The notes below the pieces were generated by a model. It made no database searches. It was not told the origin of the DNA and saw nothing but the letters and a program-made list of their open reading frames with translations. Below are positions 1 to 11,907 of a stretch of DNA of 64,000 nt, piece after piece. The stretch's first letter is position 1. Every line of letters begins with the position of its first letter. A program made the translations under genes and the position numbers. Source of the DNA: Buxus sempervirens (taxonomy: Eukaryota; Streptophyta; Magnoliopsida; Buxales; Buxaceae); NCBI GenBank assembly GCA_947561395.2, contig OX387182.1, positions 48,911,949 to 48,975,948 of the forward strand. The letters are read 5' to 3'.

Positions 1-370
1 TAGTTTTTGGCATAATTTGTGGTGTGGCCAAAGTGTTTTTGTCTTCACAATTCCCTTCCATCTTGTTGGTTTCTCTTCTGCTTGTGTTGGTGAGATCCTT
101 TCCTAGTTTTTGCCTGGGTTATCCTAGAATATTCACTTAAGATATAATATGAGGCAAAGAGAGATTGAGGAATTTGCTTCCCTTCTAAGCTCATTGCAAG
201 ATGTTTTTACTCACTCACTCTTATAGGACGCCCAAGTATGGTATCCAGAGAGTTTTCTTCCCGTTCCTTTTTGAACTTATTTTGTGCTGATATTTCCCTT
301 CCTAATAATTCATATTACCACCACTTCCCCTGGGATCCAGCTACTCCTCCCAAAGTATACCACATTTAGG
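1..370 (+). pseudogene. LINE ORF2 fragment (linker before zf-RVT)
   Basis: Read on the plus strand with frame changes, this stretch resembles the segment of plant L1-type ORF2 between the reverse transcriptase and the zf-RVT zinc-binding domain. It has a leucine-rich 'FASLLSSLQDV' stretch, a 'DAQVWYPES' stretch and then 'FPWDPATPPKV', where related elements read on into the zf-RVT. The corresponding part of the larger LINE in this window lies around 14850-15080. The match ends where an LTR-like repeat starts at 371. The LINE fragment beginning near 19030 could be its continuation, but that is an inference. No intact frame remains. Confidence 0.5.
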
Positions 371-2985
371 TGTCGTGCCCCAAACCCGAATATATTCTTA
401 ATAAAATAAATCCAAGCCCAAAACGTGGACCTTGTGAGCCTAAAGCAAGCAACTAAATCCAGACTGAAAGATTAAGGAAATCATAGTATGCAAAATTTAA
501 AACAGTTTATTAATACCTCTATTAAATAGCAGAAACATGGCATCCAATAACTAAATAAAATCCACAACTATATAGTCTGAAAACAAGGTCAACTATCTCT
601 TAACTCTAATAACAATAAAAAAAAATCCATAAGTCAATAAAGCAATTAAATAAAACATCTACTAAACATAAAAGCTATCCTACATCAAGCAGTAATGATT
701 GTTTATCTCATCCTCAACAAAATCCACTGCCCCGAGATGCTTTACCCCTTCTAAAACATTCTCACCTAAACGATTTGGAAACAAAACATTTGATAAACAT
801 TTTATAAGATCGAAATCTTTATAAGTAGCAACATGCTTGCAATAAAATACAATCCAATAATTCACCAAATATTTTTCATGAGGTTACAAGACAATAAATC
901 ACTTTTCGATAATCTCATAATAAAAAACAAATAAAACTTTACAATTTTCCAATGTAAAACTAATAACATTTTTCAAACTAATCATAATCAAACAAATTAC
1001 AGTATGACATCACGGGACTCATGAAATTAGAATTCTTTGAGAGGTCAATTACCTGTTCTAATTGCCACCTCACAACTTATGTGCGAAGCCGGCCACATAC
1101 AATATACAGACATCAAATTATTGCGGAGCACCCAAACCAAATACAGGAATGGGTTTGCAAGTACAACCCAGTCAAACTACAACAATAAACTCAAAGAAAG
1201 ACATCACCGAGATACATGGTGGTACGGATTGCTACAGCTCAACCAAATATATGGTGGTACGCATGCATAGACCACGGATTAACATAATAAAGACCGGCCC
1301 ATTTTATTACCTAACTAAAGTATAGATCCATGTTAAGCTATGCCTGCTAGATACTAAACCAAAATCCAAAAATATATTCAAAACAATTCAATAATACCAT
1401 CATTAGGCATAAATACTGCTCCAAGGTACATGGAGGTAAGGCTGCAACTTGGGTCGGTTAAAACCGAAACCGAACCGGTCCAACCCGATTTTGGGTCGGT
1501 TTGGTTTGGGTTATATAGCATTTAGGTAGGTTTTGGTTCTAAAAAGAGAGAACCGAATTTGTTTGGTTCGGTTTTTTGTTTAAAGCTCAAATAACCGAAC
1601 CGAACCGAAAACCGAATCCGAACCAAACCGATTTTCTATAATACAATATATAATATAATACATATGATATAAATATTATATTATATTAGATTTTATATTT
1701 ATGTTTAGATTTTTTATTATATAAAATGTCAATCAGGGTGCACATTTGAGTGCACATGTGAGTGTACATGTCACTTTGACAACTTTTAAAGCATTTGAGA
1801 GAAAAGCTTTGGCTTTATAGGCAAATGAGTGGGGAATTCCTTAGTCCCCAACCGATGTGGGACTAAGGACACAACTTCATTAAGAAGGGAAAGAACATGA
1901 ACATGAAGCTGATTGGGCTTTGGACTTTCCTCATTCTATGGCAACAACCAAAAGTTGCCATGGGAGTACAATTTGGGCCCACCACTTTGACCTATCCATA
2001 AACGTGGGTGTATCATGAGCGTGAAGCTGATTGGGCCCACCACTTTGACCTGTTTAACTCTTTTTTCAGCTTATTTCTTTAGTCCCATATCGGTTGGGGA
2101 CTAAAGAATTCCCCAACCGATTGGTTATAAAATGCAAAAGAGTGGGCTAATCAACCCAACTCAATAAGGCAGAAATCGAGCTGACCAACCCAACCCGATA
2201 AGGAAGCCAAGCAAACCAGCCCATATGGTTTTTGATATATTTTTATCAAAGAAACCCAATCTAATTGATTAGATATAGACTAGAACCGAACCGATGTTTG
2301 AATTGGTTCGGTTTGGGTTTCGGGTTTTCAATTTTTAATCGGTTTGGTGTTCGGTTTTGACAAATCGGTTTTAATTTCGGTTCGGTTCGGTTTGGGTTAG
2401 TTACAAATAATTTTGGTTTGGTTTTGGGTTGAGCTCAACCTGGACCAAACCGAACCGAGTTGCACCCCCACATGGAGGGGAACCAAAAGATCATCCCAAG
2501 ATACATGGGAGAAACAACCTCAATCCAAGATGCATGGAGAGGAATAAGCCCCACAAGATACATGTGGATACCAAAGCCATTAATTCCCAAACCAAAACGT
2601 GCCCAATATAAGATTACAGAATTCAAATCTAAAATATTTTTAAATTATTAAAACAAGATAATTTAAATTCAATTGTCAAAAAATATTTTGACATAAAATC
2701 TGAAATTTTGTCTTTATATGTTTCAAAATTAAATGTTAAAGTTTCAAACCAAAGCATAAAATTTTTCCACAAAAAAAATCTAATTGAAATTTGAAAGTTC
2801 TGTCGATATAAACCATCTCAAGAATCCTAAGAAATCAAGATTTTGTCCTAAACAAAACTGAAAATTTACAAAAATAATATCGATAAAAATTTTATATCTT
2901 ACAAAACTAAATCATTTCTAACTAAAAGAAAATGTATAAATTGTAAATAAATTAATTCCACTACACCTTTTTGCATAATAATAAT
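371..2985 (+). mobile_element. LTR-like gypsy repeat, copy 1 (split by a TIR element)
   Basis: It begins TGTCGTGCCCCAAACCCG, a typical start for LTRs of plant Ty3/gypsy elements. It matches, in reverse complement and over most of its length, the repeat at 17313-18900. The match ends near the 'cctttttgcataataataa' motif. The segment 1436-2469 is absent from the other copy and is a later insertion. No 5-bp target duplication could be found at the ends, so the right edge is approximate and the LTR call rests on the ends and on the gypsy sequence beside copy 2. No coding capacity. Confidence 0.6.
1436..2469. mobile_element. Non-autonomous TIR transposon, hAT- or MULE-like
   Basis: Flanked by a direct repeat ACATGGAG (1428-1435 and 2470-2477; the match could extend to 9 bp, ACATGGAGG). 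The ends are imperfect inverted repeats, GTAAGGCTGCAAC and the complement GGGGGTGCAAC. Subterminal regions are full of GGTTCGG/CCGAACC motifs in both orientations. The paralogous repeat near 17800-17835 has an uninterrupted 'tggagggaacc', so it serves as an empty site. No transposase is encoded. An 8-bp duplication favours hAT and 9 bp favours Mutator-like. Confidence 0.75.
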
Positions 2986-3814
2986 AGTAATATGAGTGAT
3001 TGAATCAAATAAATAATATATAAATTCCAACTAATTTTTATCTAATTTTAATATTACCTAAGTCAATTACGTTCCTTATGTACTAGTAATGCTCCCAACC
3101 TCATAACTTGGCCGTTTCTTAACCAAATCCCTTGAAATTTGATTTGTTAGATGCCTCACTTATAGTTATAAAATAACCTACAGCAGTTTTTGAAAACTTC
3201 GCATGGTTAAATAATTATAACATTTCAAAATCAACTTTGACAAAAATACTGTGCAGAATAGTAACCAATAAAAATTATTTTAAAAGTATTATTTTAAGTA
3301 AAACTAGATTTAAAATCACACAACTTTCATGTAGATCACGTGACCCAAATCTTCCTCTAAATAGGTGTAAAAATTCCATTTAGCTGAAAATTATGTGGAG
3401 AAATCTGATTTTCTGGGTTTTCAAGTTCTTACCGTGTTCTGGGTTTTCTCATCTGTGTAATCAGTTTCTAAGGTACAAAATACTTCGAAATTTATTCTAA
3501 AACTCACCCAATGCAATCCAATGTATTACCATTATCAAACTACTTGTATCCAACCAAACATATTAATCAACAAAGTATTTATGTGGGAAAACAACTCTAA
3601 AACATGCTCAAACAAACCATCATCTTGAAAACTAATTCCCTGATTAAACAACTTCAATAAGTGCACATAATCCATCATTCTAACCTAGTATATATTCTTA
3701 GAAAAACAAAATGAAGATTAAACCAAATGATACAAGAAACTTCCATGATCTAATCACTTCTAAACCAAGTTTTCTGAACAGTTAAATACACCAGGCACTC
3801 TACTGATCATAAAT
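2986..3814. other. AT-rich non-coding stretch
   Basis: No convincing gene or element boundary is seen. It may contain the rest of the LTR of copy 1, since text such as 'taacttggccgtttcttaacc' is of a kind found in gypsy LTRs, and then the flank of the LINE. The 5' end of the LINE is placed only roughly at about 3815. Confidence 0.4.
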
Positions 3815-3962
3815 CCATCATAAGATCATCAAAACAGCCTCAACAGTGTGAGCGAACGGGGAAATTTCTTTTGGCAATTCTGGCGAAATTTCTGGAAAGC
3901 CATAGTGTAAGCGAGCGGTGACGGTGATGAAGGTGTGAGCGAACAGTGACAGCGACGAAGGT

Positions 3963-5156
3963 GTGAGTGAACGGCGACGGCGACTAAGCCGTACAGTGTA
4001 CTTGGTGCAAAGGCGAACGGCGATTGGCGTTTTTCTTTTGTGCATTCGGCGTACTTTGTACAAGGTTTCTGTGTCATCGGTGAACGGCATACCTTGTGCG
4101 ATCGGTATTCTTGCAACAGCGTACCTCACGAATGGTGCTCTTGTGACGATAGGCATTTTCATGGTTCTGATGGGGGGATTTTACCAGAGATCGAAAGATG
4201 TTTGTGAGGTGAAGATTGGAAAAAAGAGATTCTGTTTTGAGAAGCATAAGGGAAAGAATGGTTTGGAGATGCAACTATCGGAACACAGTCACCGTTTCTC
4301 CAAGGTGGTGGTGTTGGAAAGTCAAGGCACATAGTGGTTATGCTCAAAGATTGTGAAACTGAGTAAGGAACAGCTGGGTTTCTTAGGGTCTTTTAGGTAG
4401 ACTAATGCAGTAGTGGTGATGGAGCTCAAGTCAAATTGTAGAGGATGTTTTATTCATCTGTCTCTGTTCTCACAAAGGAAGAGAAGAGCAATGCTGATGC
4501 TACCAAAGGAAAATGAACATGTGGGATGGGAGTTTGTTTTGTGGGGCTGTGATGCTCCGCCATGCTCATACCCGAAGGTGGTGAAGGCGGATGGTGTTGC
4601 CAATAAGTGGGTGAGTAGAAATTCTATAGATATTGGAAGTGATGAAGTTGGAAAGCTGCCAAAGATCTCCATCATGCAGGACCCGATTTCACTGGAAGAT
4701 TGCTGGCATTTCCCAATTCTATGCAAGGCGGATGGACCATTCATGAACTGGGAGAAAGTCTTGTCGGAGGACATCAGAGGTACCCATGCTCATCAGAAGA
4801 AACCTTTCATTCCCATATCTCCAATGGCAGCCATGATATTTATGGAGTCCGATAAAGAAGTTGATAGGGTAATTTCAGTGGCAGAAGTGAGAGGGCATGG
4901 TAGAAAATTTCTTTCTCCAGGTGGCCATCAGGTTTTGCCAATGGGGTCGATAAAGCGTCATTAGGCGGGGTTTGGATTGTCTTAATAGGTATGCCAGTCC
5001 ATTTGTGGTTAGTCCATCATTTGAAGCTATTGGTAAGGTATGCGGATGAGTGAAGGAGATGGGATCAGTGCTTATGACTGGGACTTTGGCTAGAGGAGTT
5101 ACAATGAGGGTAATAGAAGAGCTTCACAAAAACATCCCCAGATCTATCGTTGTTTG
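3963..5156 (+). pseudogene. LINE ORF1, 5' half (DUF4283-type nucleic-acid-binding protein)
   Basis: ORF1 proteins of plant LINEs are RNA-binding partners of ORF2 and usually carry a DUF4283 domain followed by a zinc knuckle. Here a frame around 4195-4330 reads 'VKIGKKRFCFEKHKGKNG', the pattern at the start of such domains. Further frames (4413-4964 and about 5095-5156) continue the protein with frameshifts. Translation stops at the hAT insertion, and matching coding resumes at 10440. The call rests on weak similarity plus position upstream of a clear ORF2. The extreme 5' part (3815-4150) consists of short GTGAGCGAACGG-like repeats and may be LINE 5' UTR. Confidence 0.55.
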
Positions 5157-5676
5157 TAGGGTTGCTTAACGGGTCGGCCCAGCACAGCACGGACACGTTT
5201 AGCCAGTGGCAAGCCGTAACATGCCCGGCCCACTACCGAAAACCCTAGGCACGGCTAGGACTGGGCCATGCCATGACAAGCGGGCTAACGAGCTGCCCAC
5301 GGGCTTGTGCAATTTTTTTGCAAAAAAAAATGTAGAAAATTGAAAAAAAAAACATAAAAAATTCTGAAAAAATATATTTATTATTCACAAAAATTTTGTA
5401 CACATACTGGGATAGAATTTGCTCAAAAAATTTAAATAAATTAATAATTACAAGTACAACTTTGCAAATACAACAATACTTATACATAATACACTTGCAC
5501 AAATAATACTACATCATTATAGTATGAGCACATTCCAACTAGGTTGGCACCCACTCATCTTTCATTTGTAGTTTTAGGGAAAAAAAGAAAGAGAAAGTAA
5601 AGTTTCTAAACATAAACTTTTACATTGATTACAAAAATTATAATAAAACTTAGACTAATCTGGAAGACTAAATTCG

Positions 5677-7640
5677 TCAAGATTCAAATTGATCATCTGC
5701 ATATTCCTGATCTCTCAGTTCTGCCCTTAGCCAATCTATCAGACAGACACATACTTGCACCATCTCCAACGTTAATCTGCTCCTATAGTCGTCCACCTGC
5801 ACTAAAGCTAATTCCGATACAACTGTGAACACCGAAACTGTTAGTAGATCACGCGCCATAGAGGAAAGCACAGGATAACTAACCTGATTTTGCTTCCACC
5901 ATGCCAAAATACTAAAAGAACTATGCTCATCCATAGTATTTAAATGTAGTGGGGGGCTTTCTAAATAAATCCTTAACTCAGATGATCCCCCACTACTAGA
6001 TGCTGATTGTTTCCCCCTTTTTCTACCACTTAAAATTTCTAGGGGGAATTATCTGGTAGTGTTTCTTGGGTCTGAGTTAGACCCTGTCTGCTACTTCTAG
6101 TATCATACTCAGAAAAAAGTCTTTCTAAAAGGTTTTTTATTTTATTTATATCTATTTGGAAAGAAGATCTCATATTTTCATTTATTCCATTTATTAAATC
6201 TTCTACTCCTAATTTAATCATAGGGTTCATTGTAGTAGCTAAACAATATAAAAGGGGCATTTCTTGCCAATATTTTAAAATTTTAGATTCCATTGTAGGG
6301 CAAATATCCTTAGAAACGGACGTATTTCTATATTTTTCAAAGCAACTACTTATTTTATATAGTATATTTAAAATATTCGGAGATGTTGGGTAATAAACCC
6401 TTAATAAGAATGTTGTTGCATCAAAAAAACTTTTAAAAAATCTCTTAAAATTTCTGCTATTTGACAATCAAGTTCTTCTAGTTCACTTTTAGGCACTTTT
6501 GTTTTATAAAATAGTGAAAGTTCTTGTTTCAATTCTAGTGCAGCATTTAGCATTAAATATGTTGAATTCCATCTATGGTCAACATCTAGGGTAATTTTTT
6601 TATGTTGCTCTCCCAAACTTGCACAATAATTTTTGAACTCCCTAGCAGTTGTGCTAGATTGTTTTAAAAATCTTACTGTGTCTCTAATATTCGTTAAATG
6701 ATATTGCACAATTTTTAAGCCATCCTGCACAACTAAATTTTAGGATGTGACAAGCACATCGAACATGAAATAAATATCCGTCTAGATTTAAGTTTAAGTG
6801 TTGTCTTAGTATGTCTATTGCAACATTATTAGCACTTGTATTATCAAGTACTAGAGCCATTATTTATTTTGTATTTTATATTGTCTTATATTATGTGCTA
6901 TAACATTTGCTATAGCTGGTCCAAAATGTCTAGCATCTAGTGACGCAAAAGTGAGTATTCTTTTTTCCATACTCCAATTATCATTTATATAATGTGCAGT
7001 TATAGCTAAATAACTTATGTTTTGTCTACTTGTCCAGATATTTGAGGTTAAAGCCACCTTAAAACTACTGTTTGAAAAAGTTTCTATTAATGCTTTTTTC
7101 ATTGTTTTATATAATGATATAGCATCACTTCTTAAAGTGTGACGTGAGAAGGGCTTATATCCTGGTGCTAGATATTTGATCATTAGACTCTTAAATCTTT
7201 TACTTTCTATTAGTCTAAAGGGTAATTCTTCTTGTATTAACCACTTGATAATTTCTTGCCTAGTCTCTTCTTGATTAAAAACAAAGTTGCCCAAATTAAC
7301 ACTATCGGTGGAAAGTTGGGCTTGCCTAGGGTCTAATTGGCCATGTTTTGGAAGGCATTTCTGCAAATGTCGCTGCAAGTGGCCCATACCACTTGAACTT
7401 TTGCAGCTGATTCTTTTTTTTTTTTTTGGCAATGCTTACAAACTGTCCTCTCTTCCCTCCCCATAATTTCAATTGCAAAATTTTGTCAAACACCAAAGGT
7501 TTTAATCCTCTTACTACTCTTAGGTGGTAGAGAAGATGATCCCATTTCTATGGGAGATCTTGGGGGGAAGGGAACTCACGGTGATGATCTTGGATGGGAG
7601 GGTCACTATATGGGGGTTGGGTCTCATCAAAATCTTCAGA
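5677..7640 (-). pseudogene. hAT transposase (BED finger, RNase H-like core, C-terminal dimerisation domain)
   Basis: Read on the minus strand, domains follow the hAT order. A BED-type zinc finger (about 7370-7480) has 'TVCKHC', then 'GMGHLQRHLQKC'. Next comes the core with 'LTSNIWTS' (7070) and 'TLDVDHRWNSTYLML' (6560). A stretch at 6725-6860 reads 'LVLDNTSANN' and then 'FHVRCACHILKF', typical of the catalytic region. The hAT C-terminal dimerisation domain (5680-5930) has 'WWKQNQVSYPVLSSMARDLL' and a 'VDDYRSRL' stretch. Such enzymes cut and paste the element through the terminal repeats in the nucleus. At least four frame breaks are visible, one at a poly-A/T run of the finger (about 7420-7432). 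Non-functional relic. Confidence 0.9.
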
Positions 7641-8092
7641 AAAAGGTGGGTCAAAATGGGGTCTAAGATACTCCATTTCCTCGGTGTTAAAGTACATAGA
7701 CTACCTAGGGTCCATTTTCAAATTTGTAAATAAAATTGCTAAATAAATAATATAATAATAAATTTTTTGGTGATAGGCCTATAGTAAAGTAAGGAATGAT
7801 GTACACAAAAATGCACAAGAAAATTCCCAGGTAACTGGAAGGGTCACAAACGGTTCCGCTTAAAACCCAGTTTCCTTGGGCAATTATCTTGTCCTTTGTA
7901 ACAGAACTTTCCTAGAGATGCACTTAGCTGCACAGTATGTCACCTACTATACTAGGCTTTCAAATAATAAGAAAAGTACAAAGAGAGACTTATATATATA
8001 ATATTTATAATGATTTTAAAATCAGAAAATTAAATAGAAGAATACCTCTTAAGAATGAAGCTTGAACTTTGTAGTTGAAGCCTTCAACTTCC
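7640..8092. other. hAT internal non-coding region with a block shared with the Tat-like element
   Basis: No gene. The segment about 7825-7960 contains 'cccaggtaactggaagggtc', then 'cttgggcaattatcttgtcc', then 'cctactatactaggct'. Similar words occur in the same order and orientation at about 54430-54565 in the leader of the Tat-like retrotransposon. The meaning is unknown. Confidence 0.5.
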
Positions 8093-9862
8093 AGGCCCCA
8101 TTTGGATAGCAAGAGAGTGCAAGAAAGTGAAAGAAAATATCGTTTTCTCACTTCCTGATAGCGTTTGGATGACCGAGAAACTGTGGGCCCCACGGTTTCT
8201 CGAAAGAAAAAAGGATGATAACTGCCTATTTTTTTCTTCGTGCGACTATCGATCGGATTCTGCTTCGTGAGAAATGCAATAGCACAACCTACCAACGATA
8301 CCCTTTTATCTTTATCAATAACAAGTGTCTTCTTCAACAATACTTCCTTCGCCTCTGTCCCGCAATATTGGGATTCTTTTTTTCCTCCAATACGACCTCT
8401 TCATCAACGATCTTTCTGGAATCCTTCTTCGTTAACAATACTTCCTCTTTTGGGAGACCTTCTTTGTCAACAACACTTCCAATAATCGTTGAGAGTTTTT
8501 TTCCATAGACGTTCTACATAGAGAGCATGCAGTAGTGGTGGGAAGTGGTAGTTTGAGCCTCAAGCGACATATTAATTTCTTCACTCAGCGTCAAACCAGG
8601 CAAGCCGTAATCGATTCACGTATCCACTTATTTTTCCCTCTTTTTTTTTCTTCCTTATTATGTGGGTCTTTTTGAGACCATAGATGCATATTCGTAGATT
8701 ATTTTTGAAGCATTATCTACTTATACATGAGTTATTAGATTGACTTTTAACTCAGACGAATTTTGGCATGTGAAATACGTAAAAAAATTGGCTTCTCCGG
8801 CAATCTGTTAAACTGTTGTATGAACAGATAATTCTCAGCGTTCAAACAGGTTATCCAAAATTCGTTGACATTGAAATGAATAATGGGAATCCCCAATTTA
8901 AATCATGGGGTTTTAGTTTTCCATCAAACAATAAATTTCTAATAATTGTCTCGTTTCGATTGTCTGCTTGAATTAGTTTGATGAGATTTCCATGACTTAG
9001 TTTGCAGCCTTGCTAATGTTTTTTTTAAGAGATTGTGCATTTTAGCGAAAGCTAGGTCTTAATGGATTTTTATTTTTAAAAATTTACTTCTACTGATGGA
9101 TCTCTACTCTCCAAGATGATATGCAAAATACGCCATTTGATATTTGTTTGTATTGATGTAGTCAAAGCTTTCATACGTAGGTATCCACTAAGGCCACACA
9201 ACATAGATAAAGCTAAAGTGACCAAGAATATTTACTTCAGAAAAAAAAAATTCAAAGAGACAACTAAACTAGGTTCTCTTCTTGTTTTATCACGATTATA
9301 TTACATTCATTTTGTACACTATATGAAGAGGTTTATAATTCACTGTTTTTGCTTGGCATACCACCATTCAATAGACCAGTTTTGATCCAACTTTGCAGGT
9401 TAACGGCACAGAGTGGATATTTCAAACCATGCTTCAATCTAAGAAATGGGTAAACAGAGAATAGTGGGCACACTTACAATGTTTATCATCCTCAAGTAAT
9501 AGTGATTCTTATATAATCGAAAGGAACGTATCCGTGTGCAAAGCAACAATGCTCAGCTAAGAGGCCAGGCATGAATGACATGCTTTAAATAATGGACATT
9601 TATGCTAACTAATATAATAAAACAAAGTATAAGCCATGCATACATGTGAGGGTAGTTGTGGAAATTGCATTTAGTTTTCTATTAACTTTCTTACTATCCA
9701 AACACAAAATTCTAGATTTCAGTAAAACTATAAAATTTTCTCGCAACATCCAAACAGTATTAGGAAAATTACTTTTCAGCTTCTTTTACTTCACTTTTCT
9801 TTTACTTTCTTTTCTGACATGTATTTCTCGCATTCTCTCGGTATCCAAACAAAGCCCCAGGG
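8093..9862. mobile_element. Possible nested TIR element inside the hAT transposon
   Basis: The left edge 'gccccatttggatagcaagaga' region and the right edge 'tctctcggtatccaaacaaagcccc' region are imperfect inverted repeats of the common plant TIR type GGCCNNTTTGGAT. The interior is about 1.77 kb, AT-rich and without a recognisable protein. Target-site duplication was not resolved, so the superfamily (PIF/Harbinger-like or hAT-like) is open. Confidence 0.45.
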
Positions 9863-10159
9863 TCCACTTCCCACCTTTGATGCTTGAGCAATTTTAAAAA
9901 ACAAATTATTACTTGATAGCTACAAAGATGAAGAGAGTAAGAGAGATTGGAGAAGAGGTGTGGTTTGGAGTGGGAAGGGTTAGGCCTATCAAAAGTGGTT
10001 TTTTACCATCTCTACCCTCAAATATAGCTGTTATGTGGCTGTTGGAATAGTAGAAATGATCATTTACAGTCAATTACAAGTATACCCCCCTAATATGGTG
10101 TTATATGGCTGTTGGGGGGGTAAAATTGTAAAAAAAAAAAAAAGGTCAAAAAAAGCACT

Positions 10160-10161
<2 letters not shown>

Positions 10162-10192
<31 letters not shown>
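10162..10192. repeat. Homopolymer run of 31 G
   Basis: A run of 31 consecutive G lies just inside the right end of the hAT element, preceded by an A-rich run. Any protein read across it is an artefact. The true length is likely uncertain in the assembly. Confidence 0.95.
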
Positions 10193-10193
<1 letters not shown>

Positions 10194-10439
10194 GGAATGG
10201 CTAGCCATTTTTCATGCCCGGTGGGCTGGCATGATGGTGCCTGCCATTGGGCCAACACACGACACGGCCCGAATGGCCCGCTTGACGTGGGCCATGCCGC
10301 CGTGCCTTGACAAGCCATTTGCCAAGACCCCTTGGCACAGCACGGCACAACCTGCTAAGGGGACACAGGCCGTGCCATGTCGGCCTACTAGCGGGCTATT
10401 CCGGCCCAACCCGGCCCGATAAGCAACCCTAGTTGTTTG

Positions 10440-11905
10440 GGATGGAAATGCAGATTATGAAGTGTTAGTGGAGATCATGCCGGTGAGATTACTGGGAATT
10501 TCGATTCCGCTAGAAGTGGAAGAAAGCCGTCATCAGGAGGGTGTCAGGGACTCGAGGTCGTTCAGAGATGTGCTGCAGAACGGGCAACCGGAGGAGACGT
10601 AGAACAGGGATCAGTCTCCGAGCACAAATTTGAATTTTCAGGTTGGATCTTATTTTCTGTCGGGTTCGGACTGATTGTTTGAAGCAGTTCCCAGACCCAG
10701 GGGCTTTAATAGAAGATGCTTGGGTCATGAGAATGGGTTTCAAGCCCAATCGTCTTCTCAAGCCCACGCGAGGCGCTTTTCTGGGGGGGGGGGGGGGGGG
10801 GGGGGGTGTTGTCGCTGAACCAGAGGAGATCCAAGAAAGGCTAAATGAAGTGAAATCACAGAGAGCTGGAAAGGAGAAATCAGGGGAGCAATGGGCGAGA
10901 AGGTTTGGCGCTCGCAATCATGAGGAATGGGAGGGGACAGAAAATTTGTAGCCATCGAACAGGGTGGAATTTTCTGGTTTTAATGGTGGGAGTGGTGTTC
11001 ATGGGGGTTTTCTAGGACGGCTAATCCTGATTTTGCGATGGCTGCGTCTCAAGCTTGGAGAAAGTAGATTGAAGGATGGGTGGAAGATGTGTGTGATTGT
11101 ATTATTAGAGAGAAGGTGTTTAAGCTTCAAGATGGAAACCAATCATCTGCGATGAGGAATGGCTGTGTGAATGCTGCTGTTGATGTGCCTTTTGGGGTGG
11201 GGAAGCAACACCCTGATAGTGATCAGGGTATGGAGGATCAAGGGCATGGAAGTGTGCATGACAATGGAGTTAAAGCAGGGCCGTGGGTGAAGGAGAAGGA
11301 AGATGTTGATCATAATAAATAGGGTCGACTGGGTTTCTCGCCGCCAGAATCGCAATGGAAAGTGTATTCTAGAAGAGGAAAGAAGGCTGGTAAGAATATC
11401 GAATCCCTTCTTCTGTCATTGACCTGCAATCGTCCTAGCAAAGGTAAGAGAAGATTATCACTGGATTATCATGAGGCATCCAGGTTCTCAGGGCTTCATC
11501 CGTCATGCTCTTACTCATCTGATTGTTCATCTTTTGTTCCGGACTCGCCTCCTACTATCAATCGGTTATTCTCAGGTATGTCCCTTGCATGCAGCCCAAC
11601 TATAAATCATCACTTATTATCTTCTTCTTCTAGTTTAAGGGTTGTGCTTGTTCCTCGGACTTCTTCTACTTGCACCGAGGTGCCACTGTCTTTGGGTGAA
11701 AGGGGTGAATTGCGAGGTAAATTCTGTTAATGGGCAAGAAGGTCGTAGTTGCACAGTAGAGGAGGGAGCTGGCTTGTGGGATAAGGTTACAGGTTTCTCT
11801 AAGCTAGTTATTGAGGAAGCTGTGAACTCTAAAGCTGATCGTGTTCCTCTGAGTTCGGTCGTAGAGAGCTTTAGGAGTAGGTTAGGAGAAGGCGATGTTG
11901 GTGGT
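10440..11905 (+). pseudogene. LINE ORF1, 3' half
   Basis: Coding resumes directly after the hAT target duplication, with 'VEIMPVRLLGISIPLEVEES' near 10470-10530. This fits the end of the DUF4283-type domain, whose first half lies at 3963-5156. The remainder is low-complexity, linker-like sequence read in several frames (10643-10951, 11080-11322, 11362-11730 and 11642-11911), up to the endonuclease start at 11908. A run of 24 G (10783-10806) interrupts it. No intact zinc knuckle could be read. The assignment depends on position before ORF2. Confidence 0.5.
10783..10806. repeat. Homopolymer run of 24 G
   Basis: A second long G run, here inside the LINE ORF1 remnant. It is absent from coding LINE relatives in general, so it is probably an expansion after insertion. 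Confidence 0.95.
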
Positions 11906-11907
11906 CC

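Larger units (their letters stand above)
5157..10431 (-). mobile_element. hAT-superfamily DNA transposon inserted in LINE ORF1
   Basis: The element starts TAGGGTTGCTTAACGGG and ends with the inverted counterpart CCCGATAAGCAACCCTA. It is flanked by an exact 8-bp duplication GTTGTTTG (5149-5156 and 10432-10439), the hallmark of hAT insertion. Subterminal regions (5160-5310 and 10200-10430) are GC-rich with many GGCCC/GGGCC and 'agcacggc' motifs. It carries a decayed minus-strand transposase at 5677-7640. At 5,275 bp it is larger than most autonomous hATs, partly because of a probable further insertion at about 8093-9862. Decayed frames mean it cannot be autonomous now. Confidence 0.93.

Noticed and set aside
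8005-8508. Overlapping frames of 80 to 110 codons in the hAT interior
   Set aside because: No domain resemblance. They sit at the edge of a probable non-autonomous TIR insertion.
10035-10951. Glycine- or proline-rich proteins around the G runs
   Set aside because: Homopolymer translations within the hAT end and LINE ORF1.
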